64,000 bases of DNA from Azospirillum oryzae (GTDB taxonomy: Bacteria > Pseudomonadota > Alphaproteobacteria > Azospirillales > Azospirillaceae). The position numbers and the translations under genes were made by a program. Numbering within the stretch: position 1 is the stretch's first letter; each line of letters opens with the position of its first letter. Positions 51,818-60,258 of this stretch are shown one piece after another. The DNA is taken from assembly GCF_900177515.1 (NCBI RefSeq), contig NZ_FXAK01000005.1, positions 1-64,000 on the forward strand, written 5' to 3'. A model generated the notes under the pieces. It did no database searches. It was not told the origin of the DNA and saw only the letters and a program-made list of their open reading frames with translations.

Positions 51818-52504
51818 ATGCCCGCACCGATCTTCCGGCGCGCCGACTTCCGGGCGGCGCTGCAAGCCCTGCTGCCCACCGGTCGGGTCTGGTCGCGCGA
51901 GGCCGACACCGCCCAGGCGAAGGTGCTGGACGGGTTGGCTGGCGTCTACGAGCGGCAGTCGACCGACGCGACCAGCTTGTTGGCCGAGGCCTTCCCGGCG
52001 ACCACCAGCGCGCTCCTGACCGAATGGGAGGACTCGCTCGGCCTGCCGGACGAATGCACCGGGCCGGCTGAGACGCTGGACGCGCGGCGCCTGCGCGTCG
52101 TCCAGAAGCTGACTTCCACCGGCGGGCAGAACCGGCCCTACTTTCTGGGGCTGGCGAAGGGGCTGGGGTTCCCGGATGCCTTCATCGAGGAGTTCCTGCC
52201 GTTCACGGCGATCTCCCCCTGCGCTGCGCCGCTGACGCAAGACTGGCAAAGCGTCTGGCGCCTGACGACCAACACCGACGCCGGTGTGCTGGACTTCACC
52301 GTCAACAGCTCTTGCTCCGACCCCATCAAGGCGTGGGGCAGCGCGGTGCTGGAATGCATCATCCGCCGGGCGGCTCCGGCACACACCTCCGTTCTCTTCG
52401 CCTACGTCGACAGCTGGGACTGGATGATCGTGGGCACGGATGAGGACTGGGGATTGATCACCGATCCGGCGGCGGACGCCGAGGACTGGGGAGTTCTTTC
52501 ATGA
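51818..52504 (+). CDS. Mu gp48/YmfQ-like tail protein
   Basis: The 228-residue protein matches the YmfQ/DUF2313 family (LPTGRVWSREADTAQAKVLDGLA and LLTEWEDSLGLPDECTG). It links baseplate wedge and fibres. It overlaps the fibre gene by 4 bp. Confidence 0.9.
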   Translation: MPAPIFRRADFRAALQALLPTGRVWSREADTAQAKVLDGLAGVYERQSTDATSLLAEAFPATTSALLTEWEDSLGLPDECTGPAETLDARRLRVVQKLTSTGGQNRPYFLGLAKGLGFPDAFIEEFLPFTAISPCAAPLTQDWQSVWRLTTNTDAGVLDFTVNSSCSDPIKAWGSAVLECIIRRAAPAHTSVLFAYVDSWDWMIVGTDEDWGLITDPAADAEDWGVLS

Positions 52505-54240
52505 CCACCAAAGTAAAGCGCGTCCAGGTGCTGGGCGGTGCCAAGGCTGCCCTGTCCAGCTTCATCGGCCGGCCTCGCGAAATCATCGTCGACACGACCG
52601 AAAGCACGCTGACGGTCCATGACGGCGGGACGCCCGGCGGGCGGCGCATGCTGCCGGAGGATGGGGATGCCTCGCAGGCGGTTGCTGGCGGACGCGTGCT
52701 ACAGGATGTTGCTGGCGCGGTTGCTGGGCTTGATGTTGGGTCCAGCACTGAGGTTGCCCTCAAGCCCGGAGCGACGCTCAAGGCCGAGAAAGTCGCAGGC
52801 GGAGACGCTACATCAGTTCCTGCATCCACCACGAGCTTGGTGTCAAAAACTGCATCCGCCTCCTGGGTGATGTCCGACTACGTGATCACGATGTCCGGCG
52901 TTGCGTCCTATGCCGACGTTGGCGCCACTCGATCTGTCGCCAGAGCATTCGGCGCGGCGAACGGATACGCCAATCACACTGCGGACACCCTGATCAGGGC
53001 GGGCGAGTTCCAGACACTTCGCGGGACCGGCACTCAGCAGACGACGCAAGGCGGGACTTGGGGTGTCGAGATCGGCGTCCATTCGCAAGTCGCGGGCGAC
53101 GGCTCATCCAAGAACATCGGCGCCTATATCGCCAGCAGCCATACCGGATGGCTGACGTCCGGCACCAAAGCCGACTGCGGCATCAAGGTTTGCGGCGAAG
53201 ATGGCTGGTATTACTACGAGCGCTTCCATGATGAGGCGGATGCGCTCAAGTGGTGCGTCAAGAACAACGGCGACCTCTACACGGCGGGCGCAATTGGCGT
53301 TGGCACGACGAGCCCGCAGACTTTCGCAGGATACGGAACCGTCTGTGTGAATGGCACGACAGGCTCATTCTACGATGTCAACGTCAACGGATCGAACAAG
53401 CTCCGCATTCAGGCAACCAGCGGCGGCACCTACCTTGATAGCGCAGGGTCTGTCGGTAGTATCGACTTCCGTTCAAGCGGTGGCGCCAACACCAACGCCC
53501 GGCTTTTCGACAGTGGGGCCGTCGCTTTCCCGCGCGTCGGCACCACGGCATCAGCGGCCAACGCATATCTCGACAACTCGGCCGGCAACAGCCTGCTGCG
53601 GTCCACGTCAAGCGGGGTCTACAAGACCGATGTCGAGACGCTTGATCCGCAGTATGCCGATGCGGTCCTGTCACTGCGCCCGGTCTGGTATCGCTCGCTG
53701 GCCGATGCCGACCGCAAGGACTGGAGCTGGTACGGGCTGATAGCCGAAGAGGTGGCCGCCATTGAGCCGCGGCTCGTGCATTACCGCCAGCTGACCAAAA
53801 CGGTGACGCGCACGGTAGCTGTCGCGGTGCCGGTTCTCGAAGATTATGAGGACATGGAGCCGGCGGTTGAGGTGATCGACGGCAAGGCCGTTCATCGACT
53901 GGTCCCGGTCACCAAGCAGCGTCAGGCAGTCGATGTCTTCCCGCTGGTAGATGAGGCCGGCGATCCGGTGCTGGAGACGCTCCGCGCGGAGGTCAGGGAT
54001 ACTGACGGCAATGTACTGGAACCGGCCATTGTTAGGCAGGCCGTTCATGTCGTGCCGCGCGTCGCTACCGAACAGCGCGAGGTGACGGAGGAAGTGCCGG
54101 ACCTTGATTCTGCGCCGATCCCAGACGGCGTGCAGTACGAGCGCCTGACGGTCATGCTGCTGGATATTGCGCGTCGCCTCACTGACCGCATCACGGCTCT
54201 TGAGGCGCAACTCGCCGCGCTGCGGCCGGCGGCTGAATAA
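52501..54240 (+). CDS. Tail fibre with S74 intramolecular chaperone
   Basis: The 579-residue protein has an N-terminal baseplate-binding start (about 1-55), a beta-rich Gly- and Ser-rich shaft and a C-terminal S74 chaperone domain from about 375 (DVETLDPQYADAVLSLRP...WYGLIAEEVAAIEPRLV). S74 domains trimerise the fibre and then cut themselves off. The middle section (about 53-300) has lower GC and different codon use from its neighbours, a sign of recent exchange. Confidence 0.88.
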   Translation: MTTKVKRVQVLGGAKAALSSFIGRPREIIVDTTESTLTVHDGGTPGGRRMLPEDGDASQAVAGGRVLQDVAGAVAGLDVGSSTEVALKPGATLKAEKVAGGDATSVPASTTSLVSKTASASWVMSDYVITMSGVASYADVGATRSVARAFGAANGYANHTADTLIRAGEFQTLRGTGTQQTTQGGTWGVEIGVHSQVAGDGSSKNIGAYIASSHTGWLTSGTKADCGIKVCGEDGWYYYERFHDEADALKWCVKNNGDLYTAGAIGVGTTSPQTFAGYGTVCVNGTTGSFYDVNVNGSNKLRIQATSGGTYLDSAGSVGSIDFRSSGGANTNARLFDSGAVAFPRVGTTASAANAYLDNSAGNSLLRSTSSGVYKTDVETLDPQYADAVLSLRPVWYRSLADADRKDWSWYGLIAEEVAAIEPRLVHYRQLTKTVTRTVAVAVPVLEDYEDMEPAVEVIDGKAVHRLVPVTKQRQAVDVFPLVDEAGDPVLETLRAEVRDTDGNVLEPAIVRQAVHVVPRVATEQREVTEEVPDLDSAPIPDGVQYERLTVMLLDIARRLTDRITALEAQLAALRPAAE

Positions 54241-54264
54241 CCCCAACTCCTGAGAGGTACCATC

Positions 54265-54933
54265 GTGCAACGCATCGCTACCGCCACCCGCGCCCCCGAT
54301 CTCTGGGGCGTCGGCAAAGCCGGCTTCAAGGAAGGCGACGTCCTGACCGGCGACCCGGCCACGTCGCTCAGCGCCGCCTGGTTCAACAACACCCAGGAAG
54401 AGATCTGCAACGTCATCGAGGGCGCCGGGCTGACGCTCAACGCCGATGACCGCACCCAGCTCCGGCAGGCCATCCAGGCGCTGGTCTCCGCCGCCGCTGG
54501 TGCGTCCGCAGTGCCGGCCGGCGCCGTCGCTCACTTCGCCCGCAGCACCGTCCCGACCGGATGGCTGGAGGCCAACGGCGCCGCGGTCAGCCGCACCACC
54601 TACGCCGCCCTGTTCGCCGCCATCGGCACCACCTTCGGTGCCGGCAACGGCACAACCACCTTCAACTTGCCCGATCTGCGCGGCGAGTTCATCCGTGGCT
54701 ACGACAACGGCCGCGGGGTGGACAGCGGGCGCGGCTTTGGCACTTTCCAGGGGGACGAACTGCGCAGCCACAGCCACTCGGTGACACTGCCAATTGATGC
54801 CGACGGCGCGAGCGGCACCGACGACGAATCCATTTCCACCCTCGGCGGCTCGCAGACCTACGGCACCAGCAACACGGGCGGCAACGAGACCCGCCCCCGC
54901 AACGTCGCGCTGCTGGCCTGCATCAAAACCTGA
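54265..54933 (+). CDS. Tail collar domain protein
   Basis: The 222-residue protein has a phage collar domain in its second half (PTGWLEANGAAVSRTTYAAL...LPDLRGEFIRGYDNGRG) and an HSHS metal-binding motif. Such proteins are short tail fibres or tips that contact the host. GTG start with GAGAGG upstream. Confidence 0.9.
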   Translation: MQRIATATRAPDLWGVGKAGFKEGDVLTGDPATSLSAAWFNNTQEEICNVIEGAGLTLNADDRTQLRQAIQALVSAAAGASAVPAGAVAHFARSTVPTGWLEANGAAVSRTTYAALFAAIGTTFGAGNGTTTFNLPDLRGEFIRGYDNGRGVDSGRGFGTFQGDELRSHSHSVTLPIDADGASGTDDESISTLGGSQTYGTSNTGGNETRPRNVALLACIKT

Positions 54934-54967
54934 CGCCGCGACAACACTCCAATCCCCTGACCGACCG

Positions 54968-54988
54968 GGCGCCCATGAGGCGCCTTTT
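54968..54988 (+). terminator. Short terminator after the fibre genes
   Basis: GGCGCC (54968-54973), loop CATGA, GGCGCC (54979-54984), then TTTT. It ends the tail operon. Confidence 0.65.
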
Positions 54989-55005
54989 CCATGTCTGGAG
55001 GTCCG

Positions 55006-55554
55006 ATGCTCTCCACCATTCTCTGGGTGGCGCTCGCCGCCCTGTTCCTGGCCTGCGCCTATCGCGAGCGGGGTCAGGGTCATTCCTGGCTTGGCACCAC
55101 CGGGGCGCGGGTGCTCTTCTGGGCGCTGCCAGTCGGTGCCACCGTCTACGCCATTCCCCCAAGCGCGCCGGATGGGACCGGCATCTGGACGGCGGTGCTG
55201 GCAGGCGCCATGGCCTACCTCGGCCTGCTGCTCCCGCACGGTGCCGGCCAGAACCTCACCGAAACGCCCGGCGACTATCCGGCCAGCTGGACCGCCCACC
55301 TCCCCCTAACCGAGAAGCTGGGCTATCTGGCGGCCGTCGGCATTGCCCGCATGGCCCTGATCGCGCTCCCGCTGATCCCCGCCCACCCGCTCGCCCTGTG
55401 GCTGCCGCTGACCGGCCTTGCAATGCCGCTGGCCTACCTGATCGGCGCCAAGCTCCCGGCGCTACCCTGGCGCCTGACCCGGCCGACCGAATGGGGCGAG
55501 TTCCTGACCGGGGCCAGCGTCGGCGCTGCCCTCGCCCTCGTCCTGCTGGCGTGA
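55006..55554 (+). CDS. Membrane protein of unknown function
   Basis: The 182-residue protein has about five hydrophobic segments. GGAGG lies 6 bp before the ATG at MLSTILW. It stands between fibre and lysis genes; an accessory lysis or lysogenic conversion role is possible. No family recognised. Confidence 0.65.
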   Translation: MLSTILWVALAALFLACAYRERGQGHSWLGTTGARVLFWALPVGATVYAIPPSAPDGTGIWTAVLAGAMAYLGLLLPHGAGQNLTETPGDYPASWTAHLPLTEKLGYLAAVGIARMALIALPLIPAHPLALWLPLTGLAMPLAYLIGAKLPALPWRLTRPTEWGEFLTGASVGAALALVLLA

Positions 55555-55561
55555 GGCGCCC

Positions 55562-55735
55562 ATGCCCGACGATTCCCCCGGCCCGGCGCAGCAGCTCGCC
55601 GACGACCTGCTCGTTCGGCATAACGGCGACGCTCACGCCGCCCTTGCCGATCTGGCCCTCCTCTATCTCGTCGCCCGTCACGGCTGGTGCGCCGGCTTCG
55701 ACCGCGCGCCACCCTCGCAAGGATCCCGCTCATGA
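55562..55735 (+). CDS. Small hypothetical protein
   Basis: The 57-residue protein (MPDDSPGPAQQLADDLL...) has an amphipathic helix. Its stop overlaps the ATG of the lysozyme gene, so it is translated with the lysis genes. No family recognised. Confidence 0.6.
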   Translation: MPDDSPGPAQQLADDLLVRHNGDAHAALADLALLYLVARHGWCAGFDRAPPSQGSRS

Positions 55736-56406
55736 CCATCAAGCCCGTGTGCGCGGCGGCTGTCGCGCTGGTGAAGCATTTCGAGGGGCTGTATCTCGAC
55801 GCCTATCTCTGTCCGGCCGGCGTGCCGACGATTGGGTATGGCCACACCGGTCCCGATGTCCGTCTCGGCATGGCCATCACGGAGGCGCAGGCCGAGCAGC
55901 TGCTGGCGGCCGACCTGGCCGAGGCCGCGGCGGTGGTCGACAAGTATGTCCGCGTTCCTCTGCCGGAGAACCCGCGCGGGGCGCTCGCCTCGTTCGTCTT
56001 CAACCTGGGGGGTGGGGCGTTCGCCTCGTCCACGTTGCTGCGGCTCCTGAACCTTGGTGACACCGCCGGCGCTGCCGAGCAGTTCGGCCGGTGGACCAAG
56101 GCGCGCGTCGGCGGGAAGCTGGTCGACCTGCCGGGCCTCGTTGCCCGCCGGGCGGCCGAGGAGGCGCTGTTCATCTCCGGCGCTTGGAAGCCGACCCCCA
56201 GTCCGTCGCCGCAGCCGCAGGCGGTCATTGCCCCGGCCGGCGATGATTCCGACCGCATCCGCCGCATCCAGGTCATCGTCGGGGTGAAGACGGACGGACA
56301 TTATGGACCGCTGACCAAGGCCGCGGTGGTGCTGTGGCAGGCGGCGCACTTCCTGAAGGCCGATGGCGTCGTCGGGCCGGTGACCGCCAAGGCGATGGGG
56401 CTGTAG
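55732..56406 (+). CDS. Endolysin, GH24 lysozyme with peptidoglycan-binding domain
   Basis: The 224-residue protein has the GH24 catalytic triad Glu18, Cys27 and Thr33 (E-8aa-C-5aa-T, in HFEGLYLDAYLCPAGVPT). A linker of Pro and Ser (about 155-170) leads to a C-terminal peptidoglycan-binding domain (KTDGHYGPLTKAAVVLWQ). No signal peptide is evident, so release depends on a holin. Confidence 0.92.
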   Translation: MTIKPVCAAAVALVKHFEGLYLDAYLCPAGVPTIGYGHTGPDVRLGMAITEAQAEQLLAADLAEAAAVVDKYVRVPLPENPRGALASFVFNLGGGAFASSTLLRLLNLGDTAGAAEQFGRWTKARVGGKLVDLPGLVARRAAEEALFISGAWKPTPSPSPQPQAVIAPAGDDSDRIRRIQVIVGVKTDGHYGPLTKAAVVLWQAAHFLKADGVVGPVTAKAMGL

Positions 56407-56472
56407 GGGCCAAGTCGGTTTTCCCGCCCACGATCTTGGTCCGAAAAATCGACGCATCCAGAAAAGTCAACC

Positions 56473-56502
56473 AGCCGCCCGGCCCCCGCCGAGGCGGCTT
56501 TT
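56473..56502 (+). terminator. Rho-independent terminator after the endolysin gene
   Basis: AGCCGCC (56473-56479) pairs with GGCGGCT (56493-56499), followed by TTTT. It separates the lysozyme from the spanin genes. Confidence 0.75.
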
Positions 56503-56524
56503 CTCATGCCTGAAAGGAGGCACC

Positions 56525-56701
56525 ATGCCCGATTGGTTTCTTCAGGCACTTGGCTACGCGACGCTGTATGCGCTCGTCGTCAAGGCCGTCCTGGCGTGTA
56601 CCCCGACCCCGCCGGCGGACCGCTGGTATGGGAAGGTCTACCGCGTTCTCGAATGGTCCGTGCTGGTCATCGGCCGCGTGAAAGAAGGGGCCGGCCGATG
56701 A
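56525..56701 (+). CDS. Small membrane-associated protein
   Basis: The 58-residue protein (MPDWFLQALGYATLYALVV...) has one hydrophobic segment near 5-25 and a C-terminal amphipathic helix. AAAGGAGG lies 6 bp before the ATG. It overlaps the spanin start (ATGA). Perhaps a lysis accessory; no family recognised. Confidence 0.6.
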   Translation: MPDWFLQALGYATLYALVVKAVLACTPTPPADRWYGKVYRVLEWSVLVIGRVKEGAGR

Positions 56702-57021
56702 CGGCTATCCTGTCCATACTCGCAACCAGGGCCGGCGGCATCGCTGCCCTAGTGCTGGTGGCCCTGCTGACCGTCACCGCCGGCGGGCTTGGCCTGTCCC
56801 TCTGGCTGACCCGCTCCGACCTCGCCGACGAGCGGCTGCGCGCCAACACGCTGGAGAGTGCGGTGAAGCTGCAGAACGACGAGGTGATGGATTGGCAGGC
56901 CAAGGCCGCCGCCGCGAAGTCCTCTGCCGATGCCCGTGCGCTTGCGACGCTCAAGCCCCGCACGAAGCCCGACCTCAAGACCGTCGAGGAACTGAACGCA
57001 TGGTTCGCTTCATCGCCCTGA
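56698..57021 (+). CDS. Inner-membrane spanin, Rz-like
   Basis: The 107-residue protein has one N-terminal membrane helix (about 15-36) and a charged coiled coil (about 40-80), the layout of i-spanins. With the lipoprotein from the overlapping gene it would fuse inner and outer membranes at lysis. Confidence 0.8.
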   Translation: MTAILSILATRAGGIAALVLVALLTVTAGGLGLSLWLTRSDLADERLRANTLESAVKLQNDEVMDWQAKAAAAKSSADARALATLKPRTKPDLKTVEELNAWFASSP

Positions 57022-57263
57022 TCGCCGCTGCCCTGCTGGCCGGCTGCACCTCCGAGATGCCTGTGGTCAAGGTGCCGGTAGTGGAGCGCGCCGCCCCTCC
57101 GGCTGAACTGGTGGCGGCCATCGTGCCGCCTTCCCAGGCCTTCACGCTGCCCGGCGCGGCGTCGGTCGCGTGCGTGGACCCCGGCGGCCGGGATGCCTTG
57201 GTCGGCTATGTCGACCAGCTGCGCCAGAGGGTGCAGGCGTGGGAGGCATGGGCGGCGCCGTGA
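57000..57263 (+). CDS. Outer-membrane spanin lipoprotein, Rz1-like
   Basis: The 87-residue protein has a lipobox (LLAGC, Cys16) after a short signal peptide and a proline-rich mature part. It starts within the end of the Rz-like gene in another frame, the overlapping Rz/Rz1 arrangement. It is longer than lambda Rz1. Confidence 0.82.
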   Translation: MVRFIALIAAALLAGCTSEMPVVKVPVVERAAPPAELVAAIVPPSQAFTLPGAASVACVDPGGRDALVGYVDQLRQRVQAWEAWAAP

Positions 57264-57278
57264 TGGCGCTGTCGGTCG

Positions 57279-57653
57279 CTACGGCTTATCTGCCGGACCA
57301 GCCGGCGTGCTGTGATGGCCCGCGCCCGGCCCGAAGGTGATCTGGTAGCCGCTGCGCCGGAGTTGCGCGATCCAGTCCCGGGCGATGATCTCGCGCATCG
57401 TCGCGTCGGCCCGGCGGTTGGTGAGGCTGCCGCTGTGCTTGGTGAGGACGACCTGCGCATCGATCAGCAGATGCTCGTCCGGCACCGCCTGACCCTCGCG
57501 CGATCCTATGCCGGGCCGCAGCACCTCGGCGGCGCGCTGAGCGAGATAGCGCCAGCCCTCCCGGAGTGACGGGGTAATCTTCGGCCAAGTGTCGCCGGCT
57601 TCCGACATGTGGATGGCGGTTCGCTCGATCAGCGGGTCTGGTTCGTCGCGCAT
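57279..57653 (-). CDS. Hypothetical SOS-controlled gene at the right prophage end
   Basis: The 124-residue protein (MRDEPDPLIERTAIHMSEAG...) is helical and ends in a flexible Gly/Pro tail. The ATG at 57653 has GGAG 6 bp upstream; an ATG 4 codons earlier is possible. A LexA box overlaps the ribosome site. It runs leftward, opposite to the lysis genes and in the direction of hupTUV. No family recognised; a moron expressed after DNA damage. Confidence 0.65.
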   Translation of the reverse strand: MRDEPDPLIERTAIHMSEAGDTWPKITPSLREGWRYLAQRAAEVLRPGIGSREGQAVPDEHLLIDAQVVLTKHSGSLTNRRADATMREIIARDWIAQLRRSGYQITFGPGAGHHSTPAGPADKP

Positions 57654-57656
57654 TTT

Positions 57657-57707
57657 GTTCTCCATGCGTTCACATTGATGAGAACAATGAAGGGACGCAG
57701 ATGTCAA
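57657..57707 (-). promoter_or_regulatory. Promoter with LexA box
   Basis: On the plus strand GTTCTCCATGCGTTC (57657-57671) is an exact GTTC-N7-GTTC. On the minus strand a consensus -35 TTGACA lies at 57707-57702 and a -10-like TCTCAT follows 18 bp later, so transcription would start right at the LexA site. Confidence 0.7.
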
Positions 57708-57779
57708 CGCGCTGCCGAATGAATTTCGGAAAATCTTCGAACGCCAGAGACTAACGCATTGAAATGACAGCGTTATTTT

Positions 57780-59243
57780 TCAATGCACCGTACAGACCAT
57801 GCAGGGGTCGAAGGACCGGACGATGTGCTGCACCGACAGCGGCGTGCGCTCTTCCTCCTGCACCGGGGCGCCGACCAGGGCCTGCTCCAGCGGACCGGGC
57901 ACCCCGTCGAGGTCGCGGGGTGAGAAGTTCCAAGTGGTCGGGGCGATGATCTGATAGCCGGCGATGCGTCCGCGCTCCACCCGCAACCAGTGCCCCAACG
58001 CTCCCCGCGCCGCTTCCGTCAATCCGACCGCCTGGGCGCTGTCCGGCATCTCCGCCGCCGCGCACCAGGGGGCGGCAGGATTGATGGCGCGCAGCCAGCT
58101 TTCCATCACGTCGGTGGTGCGGGCCAGTTCCAGCAGGCGGGCGACCACACGACTGCGCACCGATCCGCCATCCTGCGCCACCAGCGCTCGGATCAGCGGA
58201 TGGCCGTCCACCAGCTGCCGGGCGATCGCGCCGGTCTCATAGGGCAGTCCGGCCAGCCGCGGCGCCTTGCACCAGCTGTAGCCGGTCTCGTCCATCCCGT
58301 CCGGCACGGTCGAGCCGGCAAAGGGCGGGTGAGGGCGGTCCTGCCCGGCCATGCGGCTGAAACGGTGATGCTCCGCTACTTGGCCCGGATCGAAGGGAGC
58401 ATCCTGCCCATTGGCAAAGGTGCCGCGGCGGTAGAGATGCCCGCCCTCTATGCCGGCATAGGCGCCGTGACTGAGGAAGCGGCCATAGGCGCGGCCGAGA
58501 TGCGCGAGATCCAGATCCTCCGCGATCTCCAGGAACAGGCGGAAGTCGCCGGCGGGGCCGGACCGCCGCCAGCGCTCCAGATCCTCCGGCGCGCCAAGCG
58601 CCAGCACGCGCTCCAGCGGCGCGCCGAACAGGCTGTCTTCCAAAAAGCGCCGGAAACTGCGGACGGTGGCAAGCAGTCGCACCCGGTCGCGCGCATCCAC
58701 CGCGCGGGTGACGCCGCCGGGCTGGAGCGTCAGGGTGTGCGGCCACTTGCCGCCCAGGATGCCCAGCACATGGAACAACTCCGCCCGAGCCGCAGTGCCG
58801 CTACGCACGGCACTGCCCTGCGCGGCCTTGAAACGCGCCTCCGCCCGCTCGAACCAAGGCCGGCCTTCATAGGCGGGCCGGGCGAAGTCGGGCATGAAGA
58901 ACAGGTGAAAATGGGTCAGATGGTCGGCGACATTCTCCGTGGCCGTCATCAGGTTGGTGGCGAGCAGGCCGTTGTGCGGCACCTCCAGCCCCATCACGCC
59001 AGCCAGCGCCAGTGCCGCTGCATGGCTTTGCGAGACGGAGCATATGCCGCAGATGCGCGGCGCCACGACCAGCGCGTCCATCGGGTCGCGCCCCTCCAAA
59101 ATGCGCTCGAACCCGCGGAATAGAGGCGAATTCACATAGGCAGCAGAGACACTTGCACCGGAAATCTCAAGTCGAACCTCAAGGTCGCCTTCCACGCGAT
59201 TGAAAGGTCCGACGATCAGGCGGCGTTTGGGCTGTTCGCTCAC
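57780..59243 (-). CDS. hupV: Hydrogen-sensing regulatory hydrogenase, large subunit
   Basis: The 487-residue protein resembles HupL but is the sensor type. It has RICGIC (Cys65, Cys68) and ends exactly at DPCMVCTVH, without the C-terminal tail that HupD cuts, as expected for HupV/HoxC. With HupU it senses hydrogen and signals to HupT. The GTG start lies 4 bp after the hupU stop; the frame is open far upstream inside hupU. The last six codons lie in the att core and come from the phage, with the same amino acids as the displaced host end at 9264. Confidence 0.95.
   Translation of the reverse strand: MSEQPKRRLIVGPFNRVEGDLEVRLEISGASVSAAYVNSPLFRGFERILEGRDPMDALVVAPRICGICSVSQSHAAALALAGVMGLEVPHNGLLATNLMTATENVADHLTHFHLFFMPDFARPAYEGRPWFERAEARFKAAQGSAVRSGTAARAELFHVLGILGGKWPHTLTLQPGGVTRAVDARDRVRLLATVRSFRRFLEDSLFGAPLERVLALGAPEDLERWRRSGPAGDFRLFLEIAEDLDLAHLGRAYGRFLSHGAYAGIEGGHLYRRGTFANGQDAPFDPGQVAEHHRFSRMAGQDRPHPPFAGSTVPDGMDETGYSWCKAPRLAGLPYETGAIARQLVDGHPLIRALVAQDGGSVRSRVVARLLELARTTDVMESWLRAINPAAPWCAAAEMPDSAQAVGLTEAARGALGHWLRVERGRIAGYQIIAPTTWNFSPRDLDGVPGPLEQALVGAPVQEEERTPLSVQHIVRSFDPCMVCTVH
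57787..57800. other. Attachment site attR, 14-bp core
   Basis: ACCGTACAGACCAT matches 9264-9277. On the minus strand it encodes Met-Val-Cys-Thr-Val of the hupV C-terminus, including the second nickel-ligand Cys484. The phage side supplies GTG CAT TGA to finish the gene. Confidence 0.85.
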
Positions 59244-59247
59244 CGGG

Positions 59248-60258
59248 TCAGCCTTTCCGGGTGGGGCGGACGGTGGGGGCGACGACGATACGGTCGGCGG
59301 CGGCGTTGCGGCGCACCCGCTCCGGCGTCGCCGCCTTGGCGAGCGATGCCAGTGCCACGAACCACGCCTTCGGCATGTCGGTGGGCAGGCCGATGGGGAT
59401 GCCGGCGAATTTCGGCGTCTGCTGGAACGGGTGCCCCGGCTCCTCGAATCCCGGCGCGGTGCAGTTGATGCAGGCATAGCCGCCGCGGGTGCAGGACCCT
59501 TCGCCGTTCCACAGGCGGGTGTTGCAGTCGGCATGGGCCTGGGTGCCGAGACAGCCCATATGCTCCATCAGGCAGCCGAGGTCGGACGGCTTTTCCGCGC
59601 TGGCCTTGTACTCGTAATACTCGTTACGCGGGCAGCCATGGTGGACCAGATGGTCGGCGTAGAAGCGCGGGCGCTGGTAGACGTCCAGATCCCTGGCGGC
59701 GAGCGCATCCTCGGCCAGCAGCATCAGCGTCTCGGTCACCCAGTTCGGATGGGTCGGGCAGCCGGCGACATTGACCACCGGCAGACCGCCCCGCGCCCGG
59801 AACTCGGCGCCCAGGGCGCCGCCGCGTTGCGTGCCTTCATACTGCAGGCCGCAGGCGTCGGCGATGTTTTCGCCCCCCGCCGTGATGCCACCAAATGCCG
59901 CACAGGTGCCGACCGCGACCACGGTGCCGGCGACGGCGGCCAGATCGCGCGCCCAATCAATGGTCGGCCGCCCGGTTCCTGCCAGCACATGGAAGCGCCC
60001 GGTGCCGTTCGGCCCGCGCAGCAGCGATCCCTCCACGCACAGCACGTCCAGCGGCTCGATCCCGGAGAGGATGCGCTCGAACAGGTCCACCGCCTCGGCC
60101 CCGCTTTCCTCCGACAGGCTTGGGTGCCAGAGCAGGCGGATGCCGGCCGTCTCCAGCAGCGTCATCAGGTCCGGGGATTCGGCGCAGAGCAGCGACATGG
60201 TGCAGCCGCCGCAGCCGCCCGATTGCAGCCACAGCACCGACAGCGGACCCGTCCTCAT
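59248..60258 (-). CDS. hupU: Hydrogen-sensing regulatory hydrogenase, small subunit
   Basis: The 336-residue protein has the proximal cluster motif CGGCTMSLLC from residue 16 and further Cys for the other clusters (ACINC, GCLGT). It lacks the Tat signal of HupS, as sensor hydrogenases stay in the cytoplasm. It overlaps hupT by 4 bp and is followed closely by hupV. Confidence 0.96.
   Translation of the reverse strand: MRTGPLSVLWLQSGGCGGCTMSLLCAESPDLMTLLETAGIRLLWHPSLSEESGAEAVDLFERILSGIEPLDVLCVEGSLLRGPNGTGRFHVLAGTGRPTIDWARDLAAVAGTVVAVGTCAAFGGITAGGENIADACGLQYEGTQRGGALGAEFRARGGLPVVNVAGCPTHPNWVTETLMLLAEDALAARDLDVYQRPRFYADHLVHHGCPRNEYYEYKASAEKPSDLGCLMEHMGCLGTQAHADCNTRLWNGEGSCTRGGYACINCTAPGFEEPGHPFQQTPKFAGIPIGLPTDMPKAWFVALASLAKAATPERVRRNAAADRIVVAPTVRPTRKG

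Larger units (their letters stand above)
9264..57800. mobile_element. Complete temperate prophage, lambda-like head with Mu-like contractile tail
   Basis: The element is about 48.5 kb, bounded by a 14-bp direct repeat. It contains, from the left, integrase and excisionase, recombination genes, an immunity region, replication genes, terminase, head, contractile tail, fibre and lysis genes. All essential modules look intact, with no frameshifted structural gene other than the programmed one in the tail chaperone. Order and regulation (int-xis, divergent repressor/Cro, OL/OR-like operators, origin inside the initiator gene) follow lambda, while the tail genes follow Mu. Confidence 0.95.

Noticed and set aside
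9264..57800. Mu-type transposable phage because of the Mu-like tail genes
   Set aside because: There is no transposase A/B pair; a tyrosine integrase, excisionase and 14-bp att repeats are present instead.
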